Positions 46,936 through 58,300 of a stretch of 64,000 nt of DNA are shown in pieces (position 1 is the first letter of the stretch; each line of letters opens with the position of its first letter). This DNA is from Liolophura sinensis (taxonomy: Eukaryota > Mollusca > Polyplacophora > Chitonida > Chitonidae). The stretch lies in the NCBI RefSeq assembly GCF_032854445.1, contig NC_088305.1:67001-131000 (forward strand). Reading direction: 5' to 3'. Under the pieces are notes generated by a model. It was not told where the DNA came from and made no database searches. It saw only the letters and a program-made list of their open reading frames with translations. The position numbers and the translations under genes are program-made.

Positions 46936-48172
46936 AAAGCATCTAAATATAGATTGGGAAAAATGAGCAAATGCACCTGCACCAAGTATTCATCACCACT
47001 ACTTGAAGTACAATATAGTCACCGCGTATACAAAATTCTATTACCCTTCGATTCATTTTTATTACATACAACGCACTGATTGGCATTGTGCTTAGTGTAC
47101 ATTATCTGAGTGGTTAGAGACAAAAGCCTTTGACTTCTGGACGGGTCTATTGTAGCTCTATGGGTGGATAGAGGTTGTTGTTTACACTGAATAAAGCAGA
47201 CGACAAATATAAACAAAATGGCTATTTTTCTGTCGGAGCGAACGTTTATTTTAAAAGAGAAAAGTTTCAGATTACAGAAAATTTAAAGCCCATAGGGACG
47301 TTTGAATGCTACATAATAAGAGATAATAATGGCTTCGCCTTCAACCTAAAATATAAACTCTTCCACGTCGATCTAATGTAAAACTACCGTTAGACTACCC
47401 TGTCGCGAATATTATTTCTTAATTAACAAACCTTAGCAATGTTTGATGTTTGACTGAAAAAAATCACATTATACATCAGGCTAGTAAAACACGTAGTACT
47501 GAATTTCAAGCAAAAATATTTATGGTCTCTTGCAAGTACATGCTGCGCAACAATGTCAATTTACTTCAATTACGGTATAATTAGGTACATTGCACAATGC
47601 TCTACTGCCATTAAAACACTTACCTGGAATCCAGTTCTTAGAAATTCCACTCAACTGACTTGTTTCTTACAGACAAGTAGTTCTTGAGAGCAAGGGATGA
47701 CCACATTGAAAACTTTGCGATGGTAATCTGACCCAAGTCCGCTGTGTCATGCTGGTCGGGTTCGTGGCTCGGGTGAAGCACTGGTAGGCCTAGTTTTCCC
47801 CGTTCCTTTCCCCGATGCCGCTTTGCTCACGCCTTGCTGTTACGCAACGACAAGTGTTGCAAATCAAACGACTCTGAAGCTAATCGGCTAAAGTGATGGC
47901 TGTGTCAACACGAAAACTAATACAACTCGATGCGGTTAAAGAGCATTAAAGCTATTATATCTGACAAAACAAATTACTAAACTTGCAACAGCTTGGTCAG
48001 TTTTCCTTCAGAAGGGTGTACTCAACGCCTTAAAATTTCCGAAATGGTCGATATTGTTAAAACGTGAAATAAACGTGAATCAGTTGCAGTTTGTTTACGC
48101 ACGGCAGGAAGTGAGCCTCGCTTTGGCACCCCTTTCTGTTTTCCTTATAAGGCAGAACTGTAAACTCGTGTA

Positions 48173-49410
48173 TACCACTAAGCACATTAATAACAATACC
48201 ACTAGCCACAATAGTAACAATACCACTAACCACAGTAATAACAATACCACTAAACACAGTAATAACAATACCACTAACCACAGAAATAACAGTACCACAA
48301 GCCACAATAACAACAATACCACTATCAAAAGTAATAACAATACCACTAACCACAGTAGCAACAATACCACTAACCACAATAATAGCGATACCACTATCCA
48401 CAGTAATAACGGAACTACTAGCTACAATAATAACAATACCACTAACCGCAGTTATAACAATCCCACTAGCCACAATAATAACAATACCACTAGCCACAGT
48501 AATAACAATACCACTAAACACAGTATTAACAATACCACTAACACAATAATAACAATACCACTAACCACAATAATAACAATAACACTAACCACAGTAATAA
48601 CATTACAACTAACCACAAAAATAACAATACCACTAACCACAATAATAACAATAACACTAACCACAGTAATAACAGAACTACTAGCTACAATAATAACAAT
48701 ACCACTAACCACAGTATTAACAATACCACTAACACAATAATAACAATACCACTAACCACAAAAAATAACAATACCACTTACCACAGTAATAACATTACAA
48801 CTAACCACAAAAATAACAATACCACTAACCACAATAATAACAATAACACTAACCACAGTATTAACAATACCACTAACCACAGTAATAACAATACCACTAA
48901 CCACAGTAATAATAGTACCACCATCCACAATAATTACAATACCACTAGCCACAATACTAACAATACCACTAGCCACAATAATAACAATATCACTAACCAC
49001 AATAATAAGAATACCACTAACCACAGTAATAATAGTACCACTAACCACAGTAATAACAATACCACTAACCACATTAATAATAATATCACTAGCCACAAAA
49101 ATAACAATACCACTAACCACAATAATAACAATATCACTAACCACAATAATAACAGTACCACTAACCACAGTAATAACAGTACCATTAGCTACAATAGTAA
49201 CAATACGACTAACCACAGTAATAACAATACCACTAGCCACAATAATAACAATACCACTAACCACAGTATCAACAGTACCACTACTCACAACGATAACAGT
49301 ATCACTAACTACACTAATAACAACAACACTAACCACGGTAAAAGTAATACCACTAACCACAGTAATTACAATACCACTAACCACAGTAATAACTATACCA
49401 ATACGACAGA
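48173..49410. repeat. 24-bp minisatellite, about 51 diverged copies
   Basis: Consensus ATACCACTAACCACAGTAAT then AACA, with many substitutions and small indels. It differs from the 41990-42453 unit at only about 4 of 24 positions, in the same register and strand. It begins at the right terminus of the THAP/DDE element. Confidence 0.95.
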
Positions 49411-50995
49411 GCAATAACAGGGATTGTCACAGTCCAGTATGCATTGTTTTAGATTTTTCTTAAACAACGACGATGAATTGCATGAATTTAAATCAATTCC
49501 GTTGAATTATTTTTCATTCCCAGGGATTCTTTATTTTAATAGTGTAAAATGATAAACCTCTGTGAAAGGGACGATAAAGGTTGTACTCTGAGCTGCGAGT
49601 GGCGTGTTGATGTATATTTCGAGATGGTTCAAACAAGTAATGGTGAAATTGTAAATATCGATGAAACATGTACTTAGATGTAAGGATTACAGTTAAATAT
49701 ATATGTATAAATGGAAGAGGCACAACGCCAAGAGAGGAGCTGTATGAGCATTTTAACTAGAAAGTAATATTGTTCGAATCACTTTTCCTGTAGTGTCACA
49801 AGAGATTGCAAAAAATAGGCTTTGATGACGCCACAAATCATTTCAACGAGCTCCCATTCATTTTATTTATTTATTTGGTTGGTGTTTTACGCCGTACTCA
49901 AGAATATTTCACTTATGCGACGGCGGCCATGGCACAGAAGGTTCATGGGAATCACCTTGCCATGGGTCGAAGCACCTAAGCATTTGTATACCACTCACAG
50001 ATCATGAGTTCCAAGTCAACAATGGCTAAGTCGATTAGACTAATTCCAAATATAAGCGTCAAGTCCGACATTCCTATACCATTCGTAGTCCGTAAAGGGC
50101 GTTCCAAGTCGATAATCGCAAGATCCATTTCCAATACAACGTTTAACACTAACTCCCAAAGACAAAGGTATGTAAGAAATTATACAAATTAGAAATAAAG
50201 CCGGTAACACACAAGAGAGAAGCGGTCATCAGTTTTCAATGATGCCGGGCGGACAATGAATATTCCAGGCATGAATTCCATATGAAAGTTCAAATTCGTA
50301 GTCCGTGAGTTCCATGTCAAATAACAATTAAACAAGTATCTCAGTCGTGCTTTAATTGCAACTGTTCATAAAGGCATCATGCTGATGTAATTAGCATGGC
50401 TGGCTTTACGGCCCCTAGCCCCAGGTTAAGCGGTATTAGATACAGTTTGAAAATGACGAGCGTTACAAACCCTAACCGATCAGATTGTGATTCAAAAGTA
50501 ACGGACGATTACATCTTTCCCGTTAATATGTAAAGATGTCATGCTAGAAGAGGCACCATCTATGACGTTACACATGACATACAAGATAGACGGTTACACT
50601 GGGCAACCAGTGCCATCTATGTTGTTAAATACCATGTACGTGATAGATATGTACATAGGGATAGTAACATATTAAAACATCTCTTTTCAGAGGAAAGTGT
50701 CTCATTAAATAAATAGCAAACAAAGCGGTTAGATGAAGAACGGATAGAGCAGCAGGGGGGGGGGGGGGGGGGCAGCATACTACTCGGTGAGGCCGTTGAA
50801 GCTCCTATCGGTATTTCCGGGGCATGTTTATAGTTATTGAACCCCCCAAAAACAGGTCTGGTGGTCTAAAAAAACAGCGCATCTCGCCTGTCCAAAACTA
50901 GACAGCCAGAGGGGCGCACTCCCCCCCCCCCCTTGGGCGCCCCCTAGCCAAGGCGTACACGTTTGTTTACCTTTTAGGACATACCCATCCGCAGT
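49411..50995. other. No gene; SINE-A fragment, dispersed repeat, G tract
   Basis: 49863-49937 is a minus-strand SINE-A 3' fragment (GGTTGGTGTTTTACGCCGTA). 50055-50230 resembles 23415-23600. G18 at 50755-50772 and C12 at 50921-50932. Otherwise nothing recognised. Confidence 0.5.
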
Positions 50996-51487
50996 AGAGT
51001 AGTATACACACTATAGGTTCTGCACCCTGCCCCCCCTGCCCCCCCCCCCCCCCCCCCCGAACAAATAGAGGCTCCCACCCCCCATTTTGTGTCTCAGATG
51101 TAAACATATTAGCCCCCGCCCTCAACCGGCCTGGGACATGTGTATATAGGTTTATTTACAAGTTTACAAGTCTAGCCTACATACACACATTGATACGAGG
51201 CGACCTAGTTGGCATTTAACAGATAAGTCGTATTGCCTATATGTAAACCGGATGTGTTGCACAACAGGGTGATTCAGCTGATTTCCTCCTCAGGATAGGG
51301 CTTAAACTACGGGTTTTCATGAAAAATAAATGTGACAGGCTTTTTCAGCGTGACTTGTTTGATAAGATCCAGTATTTTTTGGGAGGATTGGAGATATTGT
51401 GTTTATGCCGAAAAGTCCTTCCAATTTAGCCCATGTTTCGTGGGTATGGGATATAGCTCAATTGGCTGACAGAGGTGTGAATGGCGC

Positions 51488-51596
51488 TGTATGTAAGGGG
51501 TGTATTCATATACTGTGTATATAAGGAGATGTTTGCTAGCTCAAATCCGGATTTGGTCTCCTATATGTGTAGTATATGAATACATTACCTGCATAT
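51488..51596. other. Long imperfect hairpin with inner palindrome
   Basis: GTATTCATATACT at 51502 pairs with AGTATATGAATAC ending at 51583, extended by AGGAGA/TCTCCT inside and TATG.A.GG.. outside, giving a stem near 40 bp. The loop holds the perfect palindrome CAAATCCGGATTTG. It lies in the non-coding end of the Polinton-like element. Confidence 0.6.
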
Positions 51597-51724
51597 AACG
51601 TCGGGCTCTACGCACTTCTAAGGAATCTCTGCAACTTTCGACAGTTTCGGAGGCAGAGAGACCTTACCAAGAGGTGTTGTAGATGGCCCATTGGTGGTGG
51701 GATGTGTCAGCGCCAATTAACCCT

Positions 51725-51771
51725 CCTAACGGCGGGTCGCTAGCGCAAAAAATCCGGAACCCGCCGTTAGG
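51725..51771. other. Perfect 13-bp stem hairpin
   Basis: CCTAACGGCGGGT (51725-51737) and ACCCGCCGTTAGG (51759-51771) are exact complements around a 21-base loop. CCAATTAA/TTAATTGG extends the symmetry outside. Confidence 0.75.
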
Positions 51772-51774
51772 GTG

Positions 51775-51860
51775 GTGATTAATTGGTAAGAGGTTGAGCT
51801 ATAAACCAGGCCTTTTGCTCTTTTGGACCATTGGTTCGAGCCCCACACTGGGCAGACTTT
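51775..51860 (+). ncRNA. tRNA-like sequence with B-box and T run
   Basis: GATTAATTGGTAAGAGG resembles an A-box and GGTTCGAGCCCC (about 51834) a B-box, with TTTTTTT after GGGCAGAC as a pol III-type stop. A similar A-box-like TAGCTCAATTGG lies near 51452. I could not fold a proper cloverleaf, so it may be a tRNA relic or chance. Confidence 0.3.
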
Positions 51861-51942
51861 TTTTACCCCCGGGGTTCTCGAGACATAGCAGGGGTATGCT
51901 CGGATTCCAAAACAAGTTCCCCCTGGGCACCTCCCCAGAACA

Positions 51943-52557
51943 TCATTCGGAAAGGGCGTTTTTCAGTTCTTGCCGGGCTAGTTTTCGGCCGTGATCTATA
52001 AGCTGTCTTTTCGTGCTTTCATCGATTTCTACGGCGTTGAATGCCCTACGAGACTTGGCGCGTATCTCCTGCTTCAGATCAGAGTAGTTCTTGAGCCTCA
52101 GCCAACAGCCGTATATCGTTATGTTTCTCGGCCTTTGCGTGAAGTCGGCGGCTAACGAATTTTCCGGCGACATTTAAGACACCGCAAGCTAAGGCCGCAG
52201 CTTCCATGGCCAAGACAGCAGGGGTTGCAATTATTGTTGTGAGTAGTTCCACGCCTGCAACCCCTAGTCCCAAACCGGCCGTGGGCATAGCTGAACCAAG
52301 GGCCTCGGTGACCAAGACACCACGCCGGTACTTTTTGTACAAGGCCCGACGGAGATCTCGCCCAGATTCAAGCTGATTCTGTATTTCGCTGATATACTGC
52401 AGACGATCGGCGTGGCCAGTTTGCGCCACGCTCTCCGGGGCCAAGGGGTTTTCAACCATGATCGTCCCCGCCCTCCGGCGGCCCGGTCGGGGCCAAGGGG
52501 TGGTCATCCATGATCGTCGGCGACCGAACCCTCCGGCGGCAAGGGGTTTTCATCCAT
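51943..52557 (-). pseudogene. Polinton-associated protein with two hydrophobic segments (frameshifted)
   Basis: The start region (ATG 52557) contains three tandem copies of about 50 bp coding MDENPLPPE / MDDHPLAPT / MVENPLAPE, with frame changes between them. The main frame (52507-52079) continues with charged sequence, ALYKKYRRG, then two Gly/Ala/Leu-rich hydrophobic stretches (GLGLGVAGVELLTTIIATPAV; LAMEAAALACGVLNVAG). A shift near 52100 leads to a lysine-rich tail ending at 51943. Likely a membrane or inner virion protein by composition. I do not recognise a named family. It follows the next gene by 34 bp in a compact cluster. Confidence 0.55.
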
Positions 52558-52591
52558 AATCGCTGGGGACAGTCGTCGCATATTGCCAGTC

Positions 52592-53435
52592 CTATGAATC
52601 AATAACGTCGGTCAACTCTAAATTGACCTCGTAACTACTAACACGAAAGCGGCGAAGCCTTATACCGGACTCTAAATAGATTTCCTCGAGATTTGGAATG
52701 CCCGCTGTGATGACTCGTATATCCTCGAGAGAGCTCTTGATGACTAGTTTGCCCTGGGCCTGTAATTTGATCATAATTCTGAGCTCCCTTCCAACGCGCT
52801 CTGCAGGCCACTTTAGTTTCAACCCGGTAATCCTGGAGGAACGGCGCTGAGAGGCCGTGCCAAGTGTGATGTCTAAGATTAGTATAGATCCAGGGTTTAT
52901 GCGTAGTGTGGGCTCAAACTCGGTTTGCGCATTAAGACGCACGCTCTCTACACCCTGCGGTGCTTTTAGTGTGAAGTAACCTCCTCTTTCCAAAGATACA
53001 AGACAGGGGCTGTTTGGTACGTACGACAAGAAAGAGATTCCGGAGTTGAAAACTTTTCTCACCACGGTCCCGGTGGTCTGGACCAACGTCGGGGTCACCT
53101 TCACATCTATCAACCAATCGGGGTCGCAAGCTCTGGTAAGAACAAAGAGGTCTTCAAAGCGAATTAAAGAGAATTTTTGTTCTTCATTCACCTCAGACGG
53201 CGACCTCCGCTCATGTTCTGCTGTGGATGAGACATCAACAAGGGAAGCAAAGGTGGTAGGTTCTGCTTGCCCACCCCCCCAACGCCCAAATCTTTTTGCG
53301 GGTGTACTTCCCCTTTTGAAACTGGAAAGCGTAGATTTTACCTTCCTGACTTTGTAGTTCGAACTTCGACACATCTGCCAAGCCGCTTAAAGACAGGCAC
53401 GCAGACTTTTGACTGGCTGCGTCCACCATACTCAT
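52592..53435 (-). pseudogene. Polinton-like structural-type protein, one frameshift
   Basis: ATG at 53435 overlaps the stop of the preceding gene as ATGA, an arrangement typical of compact viral genomes. The frame MSMVDAASQ..IWALGGWA breaks at a run of seven C (53272-53279) and continues in the next frame to 52592, giving about 280 residues. The C-terminal half is beta-rich (FEPTLRINPGSILILDITLG, LKLKWP, YEVNLELTD). No motif names it. A minor capsid or other virion role is an inference from neighbours and composition only. Confidence 0.5.
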
Positions 53436-54429
53436 TGTATTTCTAAGGTAGCACTGAGGTACCCTACATTCATATACTTGCCTTCTTTATCTAAAGGCGC
53501 CACGGTCAAGTGCGTTATATAGTCGGCGCGCAAGGCTTTGTACTGTGGGTTGGGAAATGAAACCGCCTTCCCGCAGTTAATCCCTTCACCGGTCACGACG
53601 ATGGCCTTAAGTAGTGTGGAACCGCCACCGAAATCTGAGGTTATTCTCACGTTTTCTGAGGTGTTCAGATCATCTAAATGCACGAAGACTTCTTTGTTAG
53701 GTGGCTTATCACTTTCCGCAGTTCCCCCTATGGGCACAATCCCGTCGGAGAACCCTAAGATTGGGGCAAGCTCTTAGAGCGTTATGAAGGTATTTCTAGA
53801 GAGGGTAAGGACTAGGCGGCCCGTAGCTTCATTCATTCCCAGAGAAACCCCATGCGGGCTGAATATGCCCTTGTCCAGCGTACAGACATTGTAGTAGCCC
53901 GTCGGCACTTCAAAACGTTTGCCATCAAGCAAGACGCCCACTCCGGAGGGGATATTCACCCAGGCCGGGTAGAATGTTATGTCTCGAAGGGCGGTTTTAA
54001 GGCGGCCGTCGAGGTTGTTAAGGGCATGAGGCAGTGTGTGCTGTGCCCCATTTAGAATGTCAGTTAATGTGATAAACATCTGATAGCCACGATGAACAGT
54101 GAGGCTTACAGATTCAATAGAGAGGCCACTTACAAGGCCGGGGCATTTCATAGTATCCAAAGCCACGCAGAGCAGCTCACGCGATTTGACATCTACATCG
54201 ATTAAAAGAAGGCCTTTCCGGTCCAGTTCACAGATGTGTTGCTCAAGTACCGGCTGCCAAAGATAAGCAGCAATTCGATTGTTCAGGCCTGGAACACCAA
54301 TCCTATGCAATTCTGGCAGAACTAAGTGAACTTCGCGGTCTGGTGCGCAACCACGGGTTGTGGTGTATCTGCAAAAGACCACCTTCTCGCCCTCGACCAA
54401 CGAATAAGGGCCCTGTACACGTTCCATGT
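53432..54429 (-). pseudogene. Polinton-like structural-type protein, one nonsense codon
   Basis: Start taken at ATG 54429 (MERVQGPYS), because the open frame beyond it, up to 54643, overlaps the divergent plus-strand gene. The frame runs to an in-frame TAA at 53774-53776, then stays open in the same frame to TGA 53432-53434: about 332 codons. Beta-strand-like content throughout (LVLTLSRNTFITL, ADYITHLTVAPLD, GYLSATLEI). The single stop looks like a recent point mutation. Capsid role possible but unproven; I see no double-jelly-roll signature I can name. Confidence 0.5.
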
Positions 54430-54489
54430 TTATTACCAAGTTAGGCGGATCTTGGAAGAGATAAAGGCTCCCCTGCCGCAAGACAGAGC

Positions 54490-55347
54490 GTGGGCGACAT
54501 TCGACAACCCCTACGACAAGAGGGCCTATGAGAGGATTTGTAGGGAGTTCCACGTAGATACGCACACAGACTGGAGGCGCAGGGGGTGAATCACGGCCTC
54601 GGAGTGGCATATTACTATGTCCCGAGAACGGGCTACAGCCCAATTGGCGACGGGACCTTCGATTCGAGCAGGATGTCGTTCCCTAGAAAGCCTACAGCGC
54701 TCCACGTCGACTACATCGAGCAGGACGCCGAGGAGGCTTGGGCGTCGTTCATTGTCGACAAATCCCAAGGATTCACGCAGCGGGGCGTAGAGCGCCTAAA
54801 CGATTCCATCCGGACGTACGTGTGGGCTACCAAGCGCCCAAGCGCAAACAAGGACGCGTATTCTTGGCACGGGCACAGACTTCGACGCGCAAAAACAGTT
54901 TATCGCGAACGTTGAAGACGCTATTTCCTCTCCGATCGACCTTCCGTCTGCTATCAAACGCTACCAGGACGTGCTACAGTATGCCGGGAGCGCTGTACAC
55001 TTTGTGTATGGCATAGGCCTACCAGCGACATGCTTCTGCAGATCGGCCATGTGGCGAACTACAACAACAAAATCGTCGCGGCCTCTGTGGACCAGAAGCT
55101 AGGCAGCAATGAGGGTGTGAACGCTAAAGTGCCACCCACTTTGCACAAGCGCGCACCTGACCACGGGATTGTAAAACCACAAGAAAGCGTCCCACCACCC
55201 ACCGTGCGCGTTCAGCATGTTGCTGCGCGCCGCAAAGCGGCTAAAGAACCCCTATTTCCAGACCAATAGAATCACGATGCGGAGAAGATAGCTATCGTCG
55301 TCGCTGTTGTTGGTATCGGCTTACTGCTGTTGTGGACTATGCGTTAA
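54490..55347 (+). pseudogene. Polinton-like plus-strand gene ending in a transmembrane helix
   Basis: Divergent from the previous gene and convergent with the polymerase. Pieces in three frames: FDNPYDKRAYERICREFHVD (about 54500-54570), YYYVPRTGYSPIGDG..AWASFIVDKSQGF (54586-54830), DFDAQKQFIANVEDAI..YAGSAVHFVYG (about 54875-55020), MLLQIGHVANYNNKIVAASV..RRKAAKEPLFPDQ (55030-55266). An in-frame TAG (55267-55269) precedes KIAIVVAVVGIGLLLLWTMR and TAA at 55347, a membrane anchor. Several frameshifts and one nonsense codon. Function unknown; a membrane-anchored virion protein fits the layout. Confidence 0.5.
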
Positions 55348-58300
55348 ATACTTACGAACAGCCACGAGCATTAGGCCACCTACTGCGACAACTAGAGCCC
55401 AGACATTATCGGCCAGCCACCCAGCCGTTTTCCCGAGAAGGTTCAGTAGCCAGGACACGATACTGCCAATGTATTCGGCGATCGGCCGCCCCGCGCACTC
55501 GTCCTTCATTTTCCCCAAGACCTTCATATTTGCTACGCTGTGCAGGGGGTGGTCTTGGGGGTAATCTGAGGTGTCGTACAGGGTTGCATTCTCAGCCATA
55601 TCCCTATAAACATCCTCAGTCTGAATCTCGAGTAGCAGACTATCCGTGTCAGTGTAGAGGAGCTGGCAGCGCTCTCCGTACTGGGCCTTCATGTGGTTGT
55701 AGTAGAAGTCGTACATCAGGTGCTTGGAGAGATCTAGAATGCTCATGCCAACATAGATAGGGCGGTTTAGGACTAGACGGGTCTTGTGCATCTGAATCGC
55801 TGCAAGGTCATCATCAAATATGTTTGCCCGTGCGAAGCTCGGCTGGCTATCAAGCGCCGGAGCTTGTCGTTCTTTCCAGAGCGTACCAGCTTGACTTCCA
55901 CACGCTTCTGAAGGTTCTCCATAGTTTTTCCGAAGACCGAGTTGTTCATTAGCTTGTACAAGTCCTTCTCCAATTTACTCGCGGCCGTTTTTCGGAGCTC
56001 GGTGTTCATCCTGATATAGGGTTCCATCCAAGGGTTCTGGGCGAATCTCAGAGCCCGGTGAACCTTTGTCAGGCGCATTCCCATAGATAGATACAGCTGT
56101 AGGTTCCGGTAGTGCAGGACGTACCGTTCCTTGTTGCGGAGGTTGGGGACCAGCTTTTCGACCTCGGTAGGCGCTTTCTTAACGAGAAGACCGTGCTGAT
56201 AGTCGGACATCCACTCCTTCTGGACCACCAGACGCTCCGAGGCTAATGGGTAGCCGTTATGTGCATTATGTAGGTCGGCCGGATACTGTAGGTCGACCTC
56301 GAGGATGTAACTCTCAGGACTATCGTGGGAATGGGTAGCAATCGTTTCACCGAGATGCTGCGCGTCACCTACCCACTTAAAGCCTACTTACTTAAAGAAA
56401 CTGACTCATAGCCCAGCCATATAGATTATTGGCGTCTAGGTATTGGATGTAGCTGTTTGGACCTTCGGGGTTGTATCCCTCCACCTGCGGATTTTTGGCT
56501 TTGGCGTATCGTTTATTTACCATGGAGATACCTCCTCGCAACCCCTTCTCAATGAAGAGATGTTGGTCATAGTCCGTCAACTGCTCCAGCTCTACACTGG
56601 TCTTCTTGAACAGCGCATCCCACGAGGGACCTGGGCTCGTAAAGTAGTGAGCAGGGTCCAAGCCATACTGCCGTAAACAAGTCTTCCGGAAGGCCTCAAA
56701 CACATCAGCTAATAGGAGCACGTCTGTGCGGCAGTAAAGGTCCGTGTAGTCTCCCAGATTGGTGCAGTCAAATACCTTCCATACCTGTTGAGCATGGATG
56801 TAGTCCTCATCGCTAAAGCCTGAGACTTTGAGCTTACTGTAGAAAGCCTGTTTGGGTGGGAGGCTGGACTCGTCGAAGCGCTACCAGGAGTCCATATACT
56901 CATAGGGGTAGACACCCTTGCGCATGAGTAACTTGCGTTTTTCTTCGGCAGGCTCATACCGGGCTGTGATGTGGAAAGCCTCAGGTTTGTTGGCCTCTAC
57001 CAGATTGTCAAGGGAGGTTGGTAAGAATTGAACGCTGTCGATGAAGCGGAGCTGCCCCAGCGAGAAGGAGATGTACTTTTCCGTGTTGTTGGGGATGCAG
57101 GAGATGCGGCCCTCCACCTTACTTATGGCTTGTATCAAGAGGTGCCCGTCGTAGCCCCGTCGTAGGTTGTGGCGTTGTTGTGGGCCTGCCAGTCCTGGGG
57201 AGTCATCCTCATGGTTATAGGGCTGGCTAAAACATCTTTAATTTCCCGCTCCTCCTGCCGGAGAGCTCTGAGGAAGTGTTCCGTCGCGTTAGGGCCTCTG
57301 TATTCCACGGGGTGTTTTGTGTGGCCGTCACAACGCACCACAACTTAGCAGGTGCTGAGTCTTTTGAGTGTTGCTCTCTGTAGGTGACGCGGGTGGGCCT
57401 TCAACCTTTTTGGTCAGAGTCTCAAAGTCGGCATATATGATGAACGGAGCCGGTAGCTGTTTGTGGTGGTTCTGAAAGGTGAACTTGTTTTCCCCCTCCT
57501 AGGGCATTTCCACCCTCACCGTCGTCTGGCCAATCCCACGGCATTCCGGCTTATGTGCCTCGAGCAGGTCCTCTCTTGTGTAACCGTGTAGACAACGCTC
57601 GCAGAAGTGTTTGCGATTTGGCGCCTTACTTTCTTGGAACAGGAGACGGTTGAGATCTTTTATCCACGTATAATGGAATGTGTCTGCCTTCCCAATCAGC
57701 AGCAGATTGATTCGGAACGTGTCGCCGGGCTGCTTGTTGAGACGATGCACGACCACACCCTTGTCCCACCCGAACACGTTGATGGCGAGGTCTTCTTTTC
57801 CTCCACTTTAGGGATCTGAGAGATGGGCGTGGGGGCGTCGATCCCACTAAAGTCAAGGCCATCATTGGTGGGATACTTTGTTGGTCTCTGAGGGTCCCGG
57901 ACGGGTGGAAAAAAGGCAGATCGGAGTGCCCATCGGAGGCAGTCGTCGTCTTTGTTCTTCTCATTGATGACTGCTTTCTTGTTACTCACAGCTGCAGGTA
58001 GTGGGATGTAGGACCCGCCCCTCAGTGGGTGATACCTTGCAATGTCAAGCCAGAGTGTTTGCACGCTACTGACAACCCACCCTGTCCCTCACTGTGTCCA
58101 TTTTTCCAGCACCTCCTGGATGGTGGGGAAGGCCTTATCTAGAGCCCCGTCAATGTCACCGGCCTCTAAGAGGGCCTCCTGTTTGCTGTGCAGTACTGGG
58201 CTGGTATACTCTTCACTGCCATCGGCGTTGTCCTTTCGCAACTGAACCCTGAGGCCTAGTCGGGACTTAACCCCGTTCAGTGCCAGGATCTCTTCTTCTA

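Larger units (their letters stand above)
42454..48172. mobile_element. THAP/DDE DNA transposon (Harbinger- or ISL2EU-like), about 5.7 kb
   Basis: Ends: TACACGATTTTACAG at 42454-42468 and CTGTAAACTCGTGTA at 48158-48172, inverted with one mismatch. A subterminal CTCACTT..GTGCGTAAACA lies about 50-60 bp inside both ends, inverted. Inside: a plus-strand THAP + DDE_Tnp_4-type transposase relic, a convergent minus-strand PHD-finger ORF, and two nested SINE-A copies. Flanking DNA on both sides is the same 24-bp minisatellite. Superfamily assignment rests on the domain pair. Target duplication is not clear (TA at best). Confidence 0.75.

Noticed and set aside
54326-54589. Plus-strand frame 54326-54589 as a full gene
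   Set aside because: Its first two thirds overlap a real minus-strand frame; only the end (from about 54490) seems to belong to the plus-strand gene.
53774-54643. Upstream start for the third Polinton-like gene at 54643
   Set aside because: The N-terminal 70 codons overlap the better-looking divergent gene and look like its shadow; ATG 54429 gives a cleaner start.
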